Assembly: GCF_000308875.1 (NCBI RefSeq) | Contig: NZ_BAGL01000123.1 | Location: forward strand, 1 to 64,000 | Direction of reading: 5' to 3' | Source of the DNA: Nocardia transvalensis NBRC 15921 | GTDB taxonomy: Bacteria; Actinomycetota; Actinomycetes; Mycobacteriales; Mycobacteriaceae | Length of the DNA: 64,000 nucleotides | In this document: positions 26,292-34,100 of the stretch, one piece after another | Numbering within the stretch: position 1 is the stretch's first letter | How the letters are laid out: every line of letters starts with the position of its first letter | Position numbers and translations under genes: made by a program | The notes under the pieces: model-generated | Database searches by the model: none | What the model was told of the DNA's origin: nothing | The model's input: the letters and a program-made list of their open reading frames with translations, nothing else

Positions 26292-28208
26292 ATGCCGACT
26301 GAGACGATGAGCGTCTTCCTGATGCCGGATATGCATCCGAAGGTAGGCCCTCCCTATCCGGATCAGTACAGGTTCAGTTCGACTGTCGAGAAGATTTACG
26401 AAGACTTTCCTGGTTCTTTCAAGCAGATGTTCGACAGCTGTGGCAAAGGGGATGTCAAACCTCCGGATAAAGCCCCGACCATATCGGATACGTACTCTCC
26501 GCCGTCCGGTTCGGATTCGAGCAATGTTTTCTCGAATTATTCCGCCGCGGCGGCGAGCATGCGTCAGGTATTCGCCAGCCTCGTGGAGCTGGATAAACAG
26601 ATCGCTCCGAAGGCCAAGAAGTCCGCAGCCATCTCGGAGGCTGCGCGGAGTGGTATCAACTCGGTCATCGACAATAATATTCGGGCCAATGCGCCGGTGC
26701 CGGCGACGCAAGGCATGTCTCAGGACCAGTTCATCATGACTTACCTGAATCAGGCCGCGACCGAGGCGCACAAGAAATTGGATGCGGCGAAGGACGCTCA
26801 AAAAGGTGTGGCCGACGAGACCGACGGTACGACCAGTCAGATGCAGCAGATCTTGGACCGATTGAAGGCGCTCGAGAACAAGACCGGTACCGGCACCGGC
26901 TCGGGTTACGATCCGACCGGGCTGAACCCGACCAGTCCCAACGGCGCCGGCAACGATCCCGGCTACAGTCCCATCGATCTGGGCGCCGATGATTCCGGCC
27001 TGGACCCGTCCGGGACGAACGGATCGAACGGCAGCCTGGACCCGTCCAAGGGCCTCGACGGATCGAACGGTCTGGACGGATCGAACGGCGGCTCGGGCGG
27101 GCTCGATCCCAGCGCGGGCGTGACGACCCCGGCCGGAGCGTCGGGCGGCGGCATGGGCGACATGATGGGAATGATGCTGCCCATGCTGATGTCCCAGATG
27201 ATGCAGCGGGGCATGCAGGACAAGGATCTCAACGATCGCCGGGATCGCCTCGAGGAGCCCGGTCTCGGCCAGCGTGGTATGCCCCAGCAGATCGCGGCGC
27301 AACCCGCGCAGCCGCCCGCGGCCGCATCCGCGACGCAGGCCGGGAACTCCACGTCGTCGAATGCGGCGACGGCGCCGCCGAAGAACGACGGTCCGCCGCC
27401 GGGCCAGCCGGCCGGCCGCGTCCCGGACGAGGACGGCAAGGTGCTCTACACCTTCCCCGACGGGCGCACCCAGCGGGTGTGGCCGGCTGTCGCGCAGGCC
27501 CTGGACGTCGCCTTCGGCAACCACGCCGGCACCGACGCCAAGAAGGCCTACGAGGGCACGCCGGCGAAGTGGACCGACGACAAGCAGATCGGTGCGCGGA
27601 TCGATCCATACCAGCTGATCACCGGCGACGTCGCGACCTGGGAGGGCCGTACCGCCCTGGCCGTGGTGTGGAAGGCCGATGGTGGCGGCATGACCGATAT
27701 GGCGGGTATGGACGGCTCCGGCGCGCTGGTCGGCGCGGGTGACTCCGGGTCGGGCTCGGCCGACTTCCTGACCGGCACGAGCGGTCCGGGCGGCCCCGGC
27801 GACGGTGGGAACGGCTCCGGCGGGCTGAACGGCCCCGCGGGACCCGGTCAGCTGAACGGCTCCGGCGGATCGGGCGGGCCGGGTGCCAGCGGTCCCGGCG
27901 GACCCAACGGCCCGGGCGGTTCGAGTAGCTCCGGTGGATCCAACGGCTCCGGTAGCGGTTCGAGTAGTTCCGACAGCTCTGCCGGTTCCGGTGGCGAAGG
28001 AACGCTGGAGGTCGTCATCGACGGCGAGCTGCGGCAGTTCTCGCCCCAGATGACCGGGAAGAACGGCGAATTCGGCGAGTTCACCGGCTTCGCCCATCCG
28101 AACGGAATCGAGGGACAGGGCTCCGCCGCCGGTCAGGGCGATCACGCGCAGGGCATGCCGGTGGCAGGCGATCCGGCGGCCGGGGCGGCCGTCGCCGCGC
28201 CGGCATGA
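26292..28208 (+). CDS. Large candidate secreted protein with split C-terminal module
   Basis: A 638-residue protein. A predicted helical N-terminal domain (about residues 25-200, many Lys/Asp/Gln) is followed by Gly/Ser/Asp-rich linker and a Met-rich patch (MGDMMGMMLPMLMSQMM). The C-terminal module starts at KVLYTFPDGRTQRVW (about 380) and resumes after a Gly/Ser insert of about 100 residues at LEVVIDGELRQFSPQ. The same module, unsplit, ends the protein encoded at 38355. It has no signal peptide. The layout recalls long ESX substrates such as EspA/EspE, but no homology can be claimed. A second possible start is the ATG at 26307. Confidence 0.75.
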   Translation: MPTETMSVFLMPDMHPKVGPPYPDQYRFSSTVEKIYEDFPGSFKQMFDSCGKGDVKPPDKAPTISDTYSPPSGSDSSNVFSNYSAAAASMRQVFASLVELDKQIAPKAKKSAAISEAARSGINSVIDNNIRANAPVPATQGMSQDQFIMTYLNQAATEAHKKLDAAKDAQKGVADETDGTTSQMQQILDRLKALENKTGTGTGSGYDPTGLNPTSPNGAGNDPGYSPIDLGADDSGLDPSGTNGSNGSLDPSKGLDGSNGLDGSNGGSGGLDPSAGVTTPAGASGGGMGDMMGMMLPMLMSQMMQRGMQDKDLNDRRDRLEEPGLGQRGMPQQIAAQPAQPPAAASATQAGNSTSSNAATAPPKNDGPPPGQPAGRVPDEDGKVLYTFPDGRTQRVWPAVAQALDVAFGNHAGTDAKKAYEGTPAKWTDDKQIGARIDPYQLITGDVATWEGRTALAVVWKADGGGMTDMAGMDGSGALVGAGDSGSGSADFLTGTSGPGGPGDGGNGSGGLNGPAGPGQLNGSGGSGGPGASGPGGPNGPGGSSSSGGSNGSGSGSSSSDSSAGSGGEGTLEVVIDGELRQFSPQMTGKNGEFGEFTGFAHPNGIEGQGSAAGQGDHAQGMPVAGDPAAGAAVAAPA

Positions 28209-28247
28209 GCCGAGGCGTCGAGTGTCCGAAGGTGAGAGGAGGTAGTC

Positions 28248-29723
28248 ATGCCGATGAATGTCGATCCCGCGCAATTGGCCGCGGCGGCATCGAAACTCGC
28301 CGAAATCGCGCACGGAACAGGCGGCGCGCTGCCGACGTCGTGGGTGGCGCCCGCGGGTTCGGATCCGATCTCCGCGGGCTCGGTCCCGTATCTCAACCAC
28401 AAGGCCGCCGCCGCGTTCAACGGAATGAGCGGCGTGCTCAACGACATTCACAAACTCGCCCACGAGATCGGCGCCTCCGCCTCGGATTACACCAAGGGTG
28501 ACGACGAGGGTGCTCGTTCGGTGAACGGAGCCGGTGGCGAACTCATCGACAATCCCGTCGCTCCGCCGTCAGCGCCGGGTGAACGGATACCACCGACCTT
28601 CACCATGCCCGCGGCGGGAGCGGCCGGGGACCCGCTGATCCATGCGCAGCAACTGCGCGCGGGACCGGGGACGGGCCCGGCCAACGGCTTCTCCTCCGAC
28701 GTCCGCAAATACCTCACGGGCTCGCATCCCAAGATGCTCGACGGACTCGACGAGGCCGTACAGGCGATTCAACATTGGACCCCGGTCGGCAGCGCCGCGG
28801 CCGGACACCTGCACCGCCATCGCAACCAGCTCGACGAATACCGCAACGACATGGAGAAGCTGGTCGACATGGTCGACACCTACTCCGGCGCCTTCGATAC
28901 GGCGAAGGCCAAGCATCCGACGCCCGAGGAGATCATCGCGGCCCGGAAGGAGCTGCTGCGCAACATCCGCTCGAAGAACCAGCTGGGCATCCAGGCCGCG
29001 CTGGCGAAGTTCGAGGAGCAGAACGCCCGTTCGACCGAGGCGATGACCGGCTACTCCAGTACGGTCAACGGCAAGAACGCGACGAACGGGTCATCGTCCG
29101 GACAGCAGGGTTCCTCCTCCAGCGGCAGCGATCCCATGATGCAGATGCTGCCGAGCCTGATCAGTTCGATGATGAGCGGCGCGTCCGGTCTGGCCGAGTC
29201 CCAGGGTGCGGGCGAGGATTCCCTGGGGGGCTACGAAGACTACGGCTACGAGGACCTCGGCTCCCCGATCGGCAGCTTCGGCGGCGGAGGCGCGGGTGGC
29301 GGCGGCGGAATGTCGTCGGTCCCATCGATAAGCGACGTCTCCTCCGCCATGACCCCCACCTCCGGTGCCATATCGGGCGCCATGGCAGCGCCGGCGGCGG
29401 CGGCCGGCGGATCGGCGTCGGTATCGGAACCGTTGCGCGGCGCGGGCTCACCGGTCGGCGGAGCGGCCCGTGCCGCAGGCGCCGCCGGCTCGCCGATGAT
29501 GCCTTATATGCCGATGTCACCGGGCATGGGCGGGGCGAACGGCGGCGGGGCCGGCGAACGCAACCGTGTGGTGGCCTGGCATCCCGACCGCCTGATGTAC
29601 GTCGACGACACACCGCATACCGAGCAGGTGATCGGCGAGAAGCCCACGATCGCGCCGACGGTGACACCGCCGACACCCGGGCCCGCCGGACAGGACCAGA
29701 CTCGAGCTGGAGGTTCCACATGA
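28248..29723 (+). CDS. espB: EspB-like ESX-secreted protein
   Basis: A 491-residue PE/PPE-fold protein. A PE-like helical pair (residues 1-85) ends in the secretion signal YTKGD (Tyr81xxxAsp85). A PPE-like helical domain follows (about 140-275), with HPTPEEIIAARKEL and FEEQNARSTEAMTGY matching the EspB segments HPTYEDI and YQQRSEKVLTEY. A Gly/Ser/Pro-rich region leads to the C-terminal MYVDDTPHTEQVIGE, resembling EspB's LYTEDRAWTEAVIG. EspB of ESX-1 is secreted, trimmed by MycP and forms ring oligomers. The EspL-like gene follows with an ATGA overlap, as espB and espL are neighbours in mycobacteria. The ribosome site AGGAGG is strong. Confidence 0.8.
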   Translation: MPMNVDPAQLAAAASKLAEIAHGTGGALPTSWVAPAGSDPISAGSVPYLNHKAAAAFNGMSGVLNDIHKLAHEIGASASDYTKGDDEGARSVNGAGGELIDNPVAPPSAPGERIPPTFTMPAAGAAGDPLIHAQQLRAGPGTGPANGFSSDVRKYLTGSHPKMLDGLDEAVQAIQHWTPVGSAAAGHLHRHRNQLDEYRNDMEKLVDMVDTYSGAFDTAKAKHPTPEEIIAARKELLRNIRSKNQLGIQAALAKFEEQNARSTEAMTGYSSTVNGKNATNGSSSGQQGSSSSGSDPMMQMLPSLISSMMSGASGLAESQGAGEDSLGGYEDYGYEDLGSPIGSFGGGGAGGGGGMSSVPSISDVSSAMTPTSGAISGAMAAPAAAAGGSASVSEPLRGAGSPVGGAARAAGAAGSPMMPYMPMSPGMGGANGGGAGERNRVVAWHPDRLMYVDDTPHTEQVIGEKPTIAPTVTPPTPGPAGQDQTRAGGST

Positions 29724-30079
29724 ACGATATTCATCCCGATGTGCAGGCGGCCCTCGACGCCGCCCGCGACCTGCGTCATCGCATCGCCGACCTGCGTGAA
29801 CGTATCGACGGGATCCGGGCTCGACGTCCGTCGCGGAGCGGGGCGATCATCCCCGAGGTCGACGCCATGGGGCGGCTCACCGACCTGTATTTCGCCCCGG
29901 GCACCGTGGACCGGTTCACCTGTGAGGAGCTGGCAGCCGAGATCATCGGCGCCATCCAGGACAGCACCGGCGACGCCGCGCGGCAGTACCGGATCCTCAT
30001 GGACGCCGAGCCGTCGCCCGAGCAGGACGATGCGGCGGAGCAGGAGCCGGCTTCCTCCGGGGCGGGACGGTCAGCATGA
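29720..30079 (+). CDS. espL: EspL/YbaB-like protein
   Basis: A 119-residue protein with an N-terminal helix (DPVQAALDAARDLR-like), a beta section and a C-terminal helix (EELAAEIIGAIQDSTGDAARQY), the YbaB/EbfC fold seen in mycobacterial EspL. In ESX-1, EspL stabilises EspE, EspF and EspH-type proteins and is needed for secretion. The start ATG overlaps the EspB stop (ATGA) and is preceded by GGAGGT. A close paralogue is encoded at 41708. The Asp/Glu-rich tail is extra. Confidence 0.75.
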   Translation: MNDIHPDVQAALDAARDLRHRIADLRERIDGIRARRPSRSGAIIPEVDAMGRLTDLYFAPGTVDRFTCEELAAEIIGAIQDSTGDAARQYRILMDAEPSPEQDDAAEQEPASSGAGRSA

Positions 30080-30822
30080 CCGAGGCCGTCCAGGTCACTG
30101 TCGCCGACACCATCCGGTGGCTGCACGAGGAGGGGCTCACCCGGCTGGTCGGTGTCGCCGGACGGACGGCACACCCGGTCTCCGCGTACACGGTCGACAT
30201 CGCGACGGGAACGGTCACCGTCTATCCCGCGGCGGGCGGCGGCGTCGGCTCTGACGTCACGACCCTGGCCGCCGATGATCTCCCGCACCCGGCCAGTACG
30301 TCCAAACGACTCGTGATCGTCGGCGTGACCACGGCGGAATCGGTTCTGGTCGTGGATCTTTCGGCCTGCCTGGATATCGGGATCAACGCGAAGCGCCCGG
30401 AGGCGGCTGCTCGGTCGTGGGCACTGCAACTGCTGCTGAATCCCGAGATCACGATCGTTACCAACAGCGACGACCTGGCGCTAGGGGACAGTCCCCGTCT
30501 GCGGCAGAGCTTCATCCCGGGTGGCGGCGCCACGATCGTGAGCATCGACGACGAGCAGCCGCCGGTCACGACCGTCACCTTCAACCCGACCGTGGAGATG
30601 CCGGACCGGCTCGACGTGATGTCCGACGGAGCCGGCGAGGTGTACCTCGGAGCGCGTTTCTGGCGGCTGCGTCAGGTATTGACGATCGCTGACGCGCAGT
30701 GGCAGGTGCTCGCCGCGGAGGTGGCGCCCGACGACGATGCGGCGCAACAGGATTCGTTCGCCCCGCCCGGTCGGGCGTCGGTGAGCGCCCCCGATACTTC
30801 CTTCGACAGGAGCATCCGATGA
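30076..30822 (+). CDS. Unrecognised ESX-operon protein
   Basis: A 248-residue soluble protein, mainly predicted beta with two helical stretches. The N-terminus (TVADTIRWLHEEGLTRLVGVAG) leads to repeated hydrophobic strands (KRLVIVGVTTAESVLVVDLS, TVTFNPTVEMPDRLDV). Start and stop both overlap the neighbours by ATGA, so it is translationally coupled to espL upstream and the YbaB-like gene downstream. I do not recognise the family. Its place between two EspL/YbaB-type genes suggests a chaperone or cytosolic complex role. Confidence 0.75.
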   Translation: MTEAVQVTVADTIRWLHEEGLTRLVGVAGRTAHPVSAYTVDIATGTVTVYPAAGGGVGSDVTTLAADDLPHPASTSKRLVIVGVTTAESVLVVDLSACLDIGINAKRPEAAARSWALQLLLNPEITIVTNSDDLALGDSPRLRQSFIPGGGATIVSIDDEQPPVTTVTFNPTVEMPDRLDVMSDGAGEVYLGARFWRLRQVLTIADAQWQVLAAEVAPDDDAAQQDSFAPPGRASVSAPDTSFDRSIR

Positions 30823-31181
30823 GTGTCGACCCCGATTCCGCCGAATTCGACGACGACTCCGACGTCGCGCCCGCGCCACCCGACCGGCAGCACGCGATCT
30901 ACGAGGTGTTCAACCCGGACAGCACCGCCGGGGTCGCCGTCAACGGCGATGGCGAGATCGTCGGTCTGCACATCACCGACGAGGCGCGCGAGAACGGTGA
31001 CGCCTGGCTGTCGCGCGAGATCGTGCGGCTCGCCCGGCTCGCGCACGCCAAATCCCGGGTCGGCCTCCGGGAGGAGATGATTCGCAACGGCGTCCGGCCG
31101 TACACGATCGACGCGTTCGATCTGCCCACCGAAGCCTCCTACCGGGCCATGGAGAACGCCGAGTTCGGTCACTCCTCCTGA
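30819..31181 (+). CDS. YbaB-like small protein
   Basis: A 120-residue acidic protein with the segment VYEVFN-type start (AIYEVFNPDSTAGVAVNGDGE), GLHITDEA and a helix WLSREIVRLARLAHAKSR. The fold pattern (strands, 'V.VN..GEIVGL', then a long helix) is YbaB/EspL-like. It is paralogous to the protein encoded at 42028. It overlaps the preceding gene by ATGA. It probably forms a heteromer with the EspL-like partner; that is inference from repeated pairing. Confidence 0.7.
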   Translation: MSVDPDSAEFDDDSDVAPAPPDRQHAIYEVFNPDSTAGVAVNGDGEIVGLHITDEARENGDAWLSREIVRLARLAHAKSRVGLREEMIRNGVRPYTIDAFDLPTEASYRAMENAEFGHSS

Positions 31182-31210
31182 GCGTCACCGCACCAGAAAG
31201 GACTCGCGCC

Positions 31211-31522
31211 ATGCTGGATATGGACGAGCCGGACGAAGTAGCCGCGACCGCAGGCACATTCAGCCGGGCCATCACATCGGTCACCAGTCACGTCGGGACG
31301 GTGGTCGGCGATCTGGTGCTGCCGCGGAGCCCGGCGTCCCCGCTGGACCGAGGTCTCGCCGCCGTGCACCGGGACAAGATCGCGCAACCTCTGAAGAGCG
31401 CGGTGCGCAAGCACTCGGGACGGGCGCCCGTCCCGCATCAGGCGGCCACCGAGGTTTCGACCGCACTGTCGACCGCCGACGTCGACGGCGGTAGGCAGGT
31501 GCGCGGGTCCGAGCCGGTCTGA
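31211..31522 (+). CDS. Small helical protein, unrecognised
   Basis: A 103-residue protein with a predicted helix (VAATAGTFSRAITSVTSHVGTVVGDL) and a basic second half. It lies 29 bases after the YbaB-like gene and seven bases before the 831-residue EspK-like gene, within one operon. Size and placement would suit a WXG100-type or EspC-type small partner, but neither a WXG nor a YxxxD motif is present. Confidence 0.65.
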   Translation: MLDMDEPDEVAATAGTFSRAITSVTSHVGTVVGDLVLPRSPASPLDRGLAAVHRDKIAQPLKSAVRKHSGRAPVPHQAATEVSTALSTADVDGGRQVRGSEPV

Positions 31523-31529
31523 CCGCCGG

Positions 31530-34025
31530 ATGCCCCCGGAGCAGGAGAGCCCGTACTGGGACGCGATCGTCGGAAACAACTGGCCGGTGATCTCCCCGGG
31601 CGATTGGCACGCACTGTCGACGACCGCGAGTGACGGCGCCGCCGCGATCGACCCGGAGGAGGCCGAGCGTGCCCGGCGCGCGTTCGACGATCGGGTCCGG
31701 GACAGCCGCGGCCTGCAACCGGTCAAGGACGAGATGCTCGTCCAGCGCGGCACTCCGCGGGCGTTCGTCGATGCGCTGGTCGCCGCGGCCGGCATCTACG
31801 ACCGCATGTCCGGACTGGTTTATCGCACCCGAAACAAGATTCTCGACATCGTCGACGACGCCACCCGGCGGATCAGTCGCGGGGAGGCCGAGGACACCGA
31901 CGGCGACGGTGACAACTCGGACGAGGAGCACGCCCGGATCGCGGGGATCGTCGCCGACGCCCGTCGTGCCGTCGAGGAGTGCACGGCGAAGGCGCTGCAG
32001 GAGATCGATCCGACCGTCGGGTACGACCCGATCATGCCTGACCATCCCGGCGGACCTGGGCCCGGACATCACGATGTGCCCGGTCATCCCGGGCATCATC
32101 CCGGTCGACCCGGCGCTCCGGGCCATCCGGGCGATCCGGCCGCACCGCCCGGCGGGCCGCCCGGCCGGCTGCCCTACGGCCCGTGGTCGAACAACCCCGA
32201 TCTGCGGATGCCGATCGGGCTGGGCCCGGGCGGGCCCACGTGGCCGGAGGGGGAGACCCCCGGCTCGCCGGGACATCCGAACGAGCAGGGCCCCGTCGGT
32301 AGCCCGGTCGTGCCGGGCCCGCCCGGTACGGGTACGGCGCCGTCCTGGTCCGGTGGCGGCGGTGGCCCCGCCGGCGGGACGGCGGCAGGACACGATCCGG
32401 CATCGGACGACACCGGATCCGATCACGGTGCGGAGTCGTCCCACGATCTCGCCGGACCGGACGGTGCGGCCGGTGGCCGGTCGTCGGATACCGCGAGCGA
32501 TGCGGGCGATACGAGCGAAGAGCATTCCGGCGCAACGGATTCCGATCCTCGTTCCGTGACGACCGGGTCGCCGGACACCGTTCCCGCGGCGACGATGGGT
32601 GCGGGGGCGCCGCTCGGCGCCCCGCTCGGAATCCTGCCGCCGGCGGTGACCGCGCCGGGCTCGGTATCGACGTCCGCATCGGCCGCGGGAGCGAATGCCG
32701 CGCAGCAGGGAGCGACGTCCCCCGGCGCCACGCCGGACCGCGCTCGAACCGTATCCGCTCCGAGCGCGTCGGCGCCGCCTGCGGCCGATGCGAGGACCGC
32801 CGGAGCCGGGCCGAGGATCACCGCGGGACCGCAGCCGTCCGGCGTCTCGGCCACGACGGGAAAGACGCCGCCGATGCGCCCGCACGGACCGGGCGGTCCC
32901 GGCTCCGAGGACCGCGACGACAAGGCCGTCGACGCCACCGCGAACGCCGCGGACGGCGACACCATGCGGGATGCGGTCGGCACCGCGATGCTCGCGGCCG
33001 CGGGTCCCGCGTTCGTAGTCGGCCAGCGGGTGAGCGGCGACCTCGTCTTGGCGCGGTCGCTGCTGAGCAGCCTGCTCGCCGCGACCGGAGATACGGCGGT
33101 GGGCGTCGCCTGGGCGGTGTCGCTGATGCGGCATTCCGGTGGGGTGAGTGCGTTCGTGACCTCCAACGAGGGCCGCGGGTGGCTGCCGGCCGGTGTCTTC
33201 CTGCCGCGCGAGTTGTCGACACCCTGGGTGTGGTCGGTCTCCGAACAGGCGCCCTGGGAGGGGATCGCCGACCCCGCCCGGATCCTGGTCGAATTCGCGG
33301 CGGCGTGGGGCGTCAAATCGGGGGCCGCGCTGTCCGCGCTGGCGTCCTCCGTACCGCTGGACTCGGCCATGATGCGGCAGATCGGCGACGTTCCGTCGGC
33401 GGGTTCCGTGGAAGCCGAGCCGACCATGGACTTCACGTCCTCGGCCGGTGGACGGGAAGACCGTCTGGGACTGGTGGGGGCGCCGCGGTTGCTGGACCAG
33501 GTCGCCAAGGTGCGGCCGGAACGGATCCGCGGGCGCTGTCTGGAACTGGCCGTCGATGCCCACATGCGGCTCGGGAAACTGGATACCGGCGGCGCCCGGG
33601 GGCTGGGGGCGCCGGAGCTGCGGCAGCGGATCCTGGCGGCGCTGCAGCGCGCGCGAGCGGTGCCCGACGAGTGGTGGGCGGAACTGCGCGATGCCGACGA
33701 TCTACTGGCCGCGACGGCACTGTCGCTGCGAGCCGACGTATCACGAATCACAGTGGGGCAGTTGCGGTCCGACGACTCCGACTATCATTCCGTGACGGGC
33801 ACCGCGGCGGTGCGGTCGCTGGCCTTCGAGCGGCGGTGTGACGAACTGGTCCTGCTGCTGGCGGCCGAGCCGACCCGTCAGACCCTGCGTGACACGGTGT
33901 TCGCGCACGGGCAGATCATCGACCATCCGTTGTTCGGGGGCATGGCGGCGGCCGCCGCGGCGGCGACGAATGCCGCTCCACGGCGGCAATCCGCCGTCAG
34001 TGCCCGGCAGGACCCGCGCAGGTAG
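31530..34025 (+). CDS. EspK-like protein, long form
   Basis: An 831-residue protein in three parts. An N-terminal helical domain (about 1-165) is followed by a long Pro/Gly/His-rich linker (about 170-470). The C-terminal region (about 490-815) starts VVGQRVSGDLVLARSLLSSL, passes through FVTSNEGRGWLPAGVFLP and ends with helices (FERRCDELVLLLAAE, FAHGQIIDHPLF). The C-terminal region recurs in the products at 34101 and 37166. It resembles, from memory, the DUF5631/DUF5632 region of EspK-type ESX proteins. EspK acts as a chaperone or adaptor for EspB-type substrates, so a similar job is plausible. Confidence 0.72.
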   Translation: MPPEQESPYWDAIVGNNWPVISPGDWHALSTTASDGAAAIDPEEAERARRAFDDRVRDSRGLQPVKDEMLVQRGTPRAFVDALVAAAGIYDRMSGLVYRTRNKILDIVDDATRRISRGEAEDTDGDGDNSDEEHARIAGIVADARRAVEECTAKALQEIDPTVGYDPIMPDHPGGPGPGHHDVPGHPGHHPGRPGAPGHPGDPAAPPGGPPGRLPYGPWSNNPDLRMPIGLGPGGPTWPEGETPGSPGHPNEQGPVGSPVVPGPPGTGTAPSWSGGGGGPAGGTAAGHDPASDDTGSDHGAESSHDLAGPDGAAGGRSSDTASDAGDTSEEHSGATDSDPRSVTTGSPDTVPAATMGAGAPLGAPLGILPPAVTAPGSVSTSASAAGANAAQQGATSPGATPDRARTVSAPSASAPPAADARTAGAGPRITAGPQPSGVSATTGKTPPMRPHGPGGPGSEDRDDKAVDATANAADGDTMRDAVGTAMLAAAGPAFVVGQRVSGDLVLARSLLSSLLAATGDTAVGVAWAVSLMRHSGGVSAFVTSNEGRGWLPAGVFLPRELSTPWVWSVSEQAPWEGIADPARILVEFAAAWGVKSGAALSALASSVPLDSAMMRQIGDVPSAGSVEAEPTMDFTSSAGGREDRLGLVGAPRLLDQVAKVRPERIRGRCLELAVDAHMRLGKLDTGGARGLGAPELRQRILAALQRARAVPDEWWAELRDADDLLAATALSLRADVSRITVGQLRSDDSDYHSVTGTAAVRSLAFERRCDELVLLLAAEPTRQTLRDTVFAHGQIIDHPLFGGMAAAAAAATNAAPRRQSAVSARQDPRR

Positions 34026-34038
34026 GGGCGCACAGGTC

Positions 34039-34065
34039 TTGCCAGTGGCGGGAAGGCCTGACAAT
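34039..34065 (+). promoter_or_regulatory. Palindrome variant plus GACAAT before the second EspK-like gene
   Basis: TTGCCA-GTGG-CGGGAA (34039-34054), then GGCCT and GACAAT (34060-34065), with the ATG at 34101. The left half differs at one base and the right half at one base from the consensus; the 5-nt spacing to GACAAT is kept exactly. Confidence 0.6.
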
Positions 34066-34100
34066 GAGCACGTCAGCGGTGGGAAAGGATCTGAGACGGC

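Noticed and set aside
25482..28463. Nearly 1000-residue open frame on the minus strand
   Set aside because: It is antisense to three plus-strand genes with ribosome sites and paralogues; the translation is low-complexity and matches no family.
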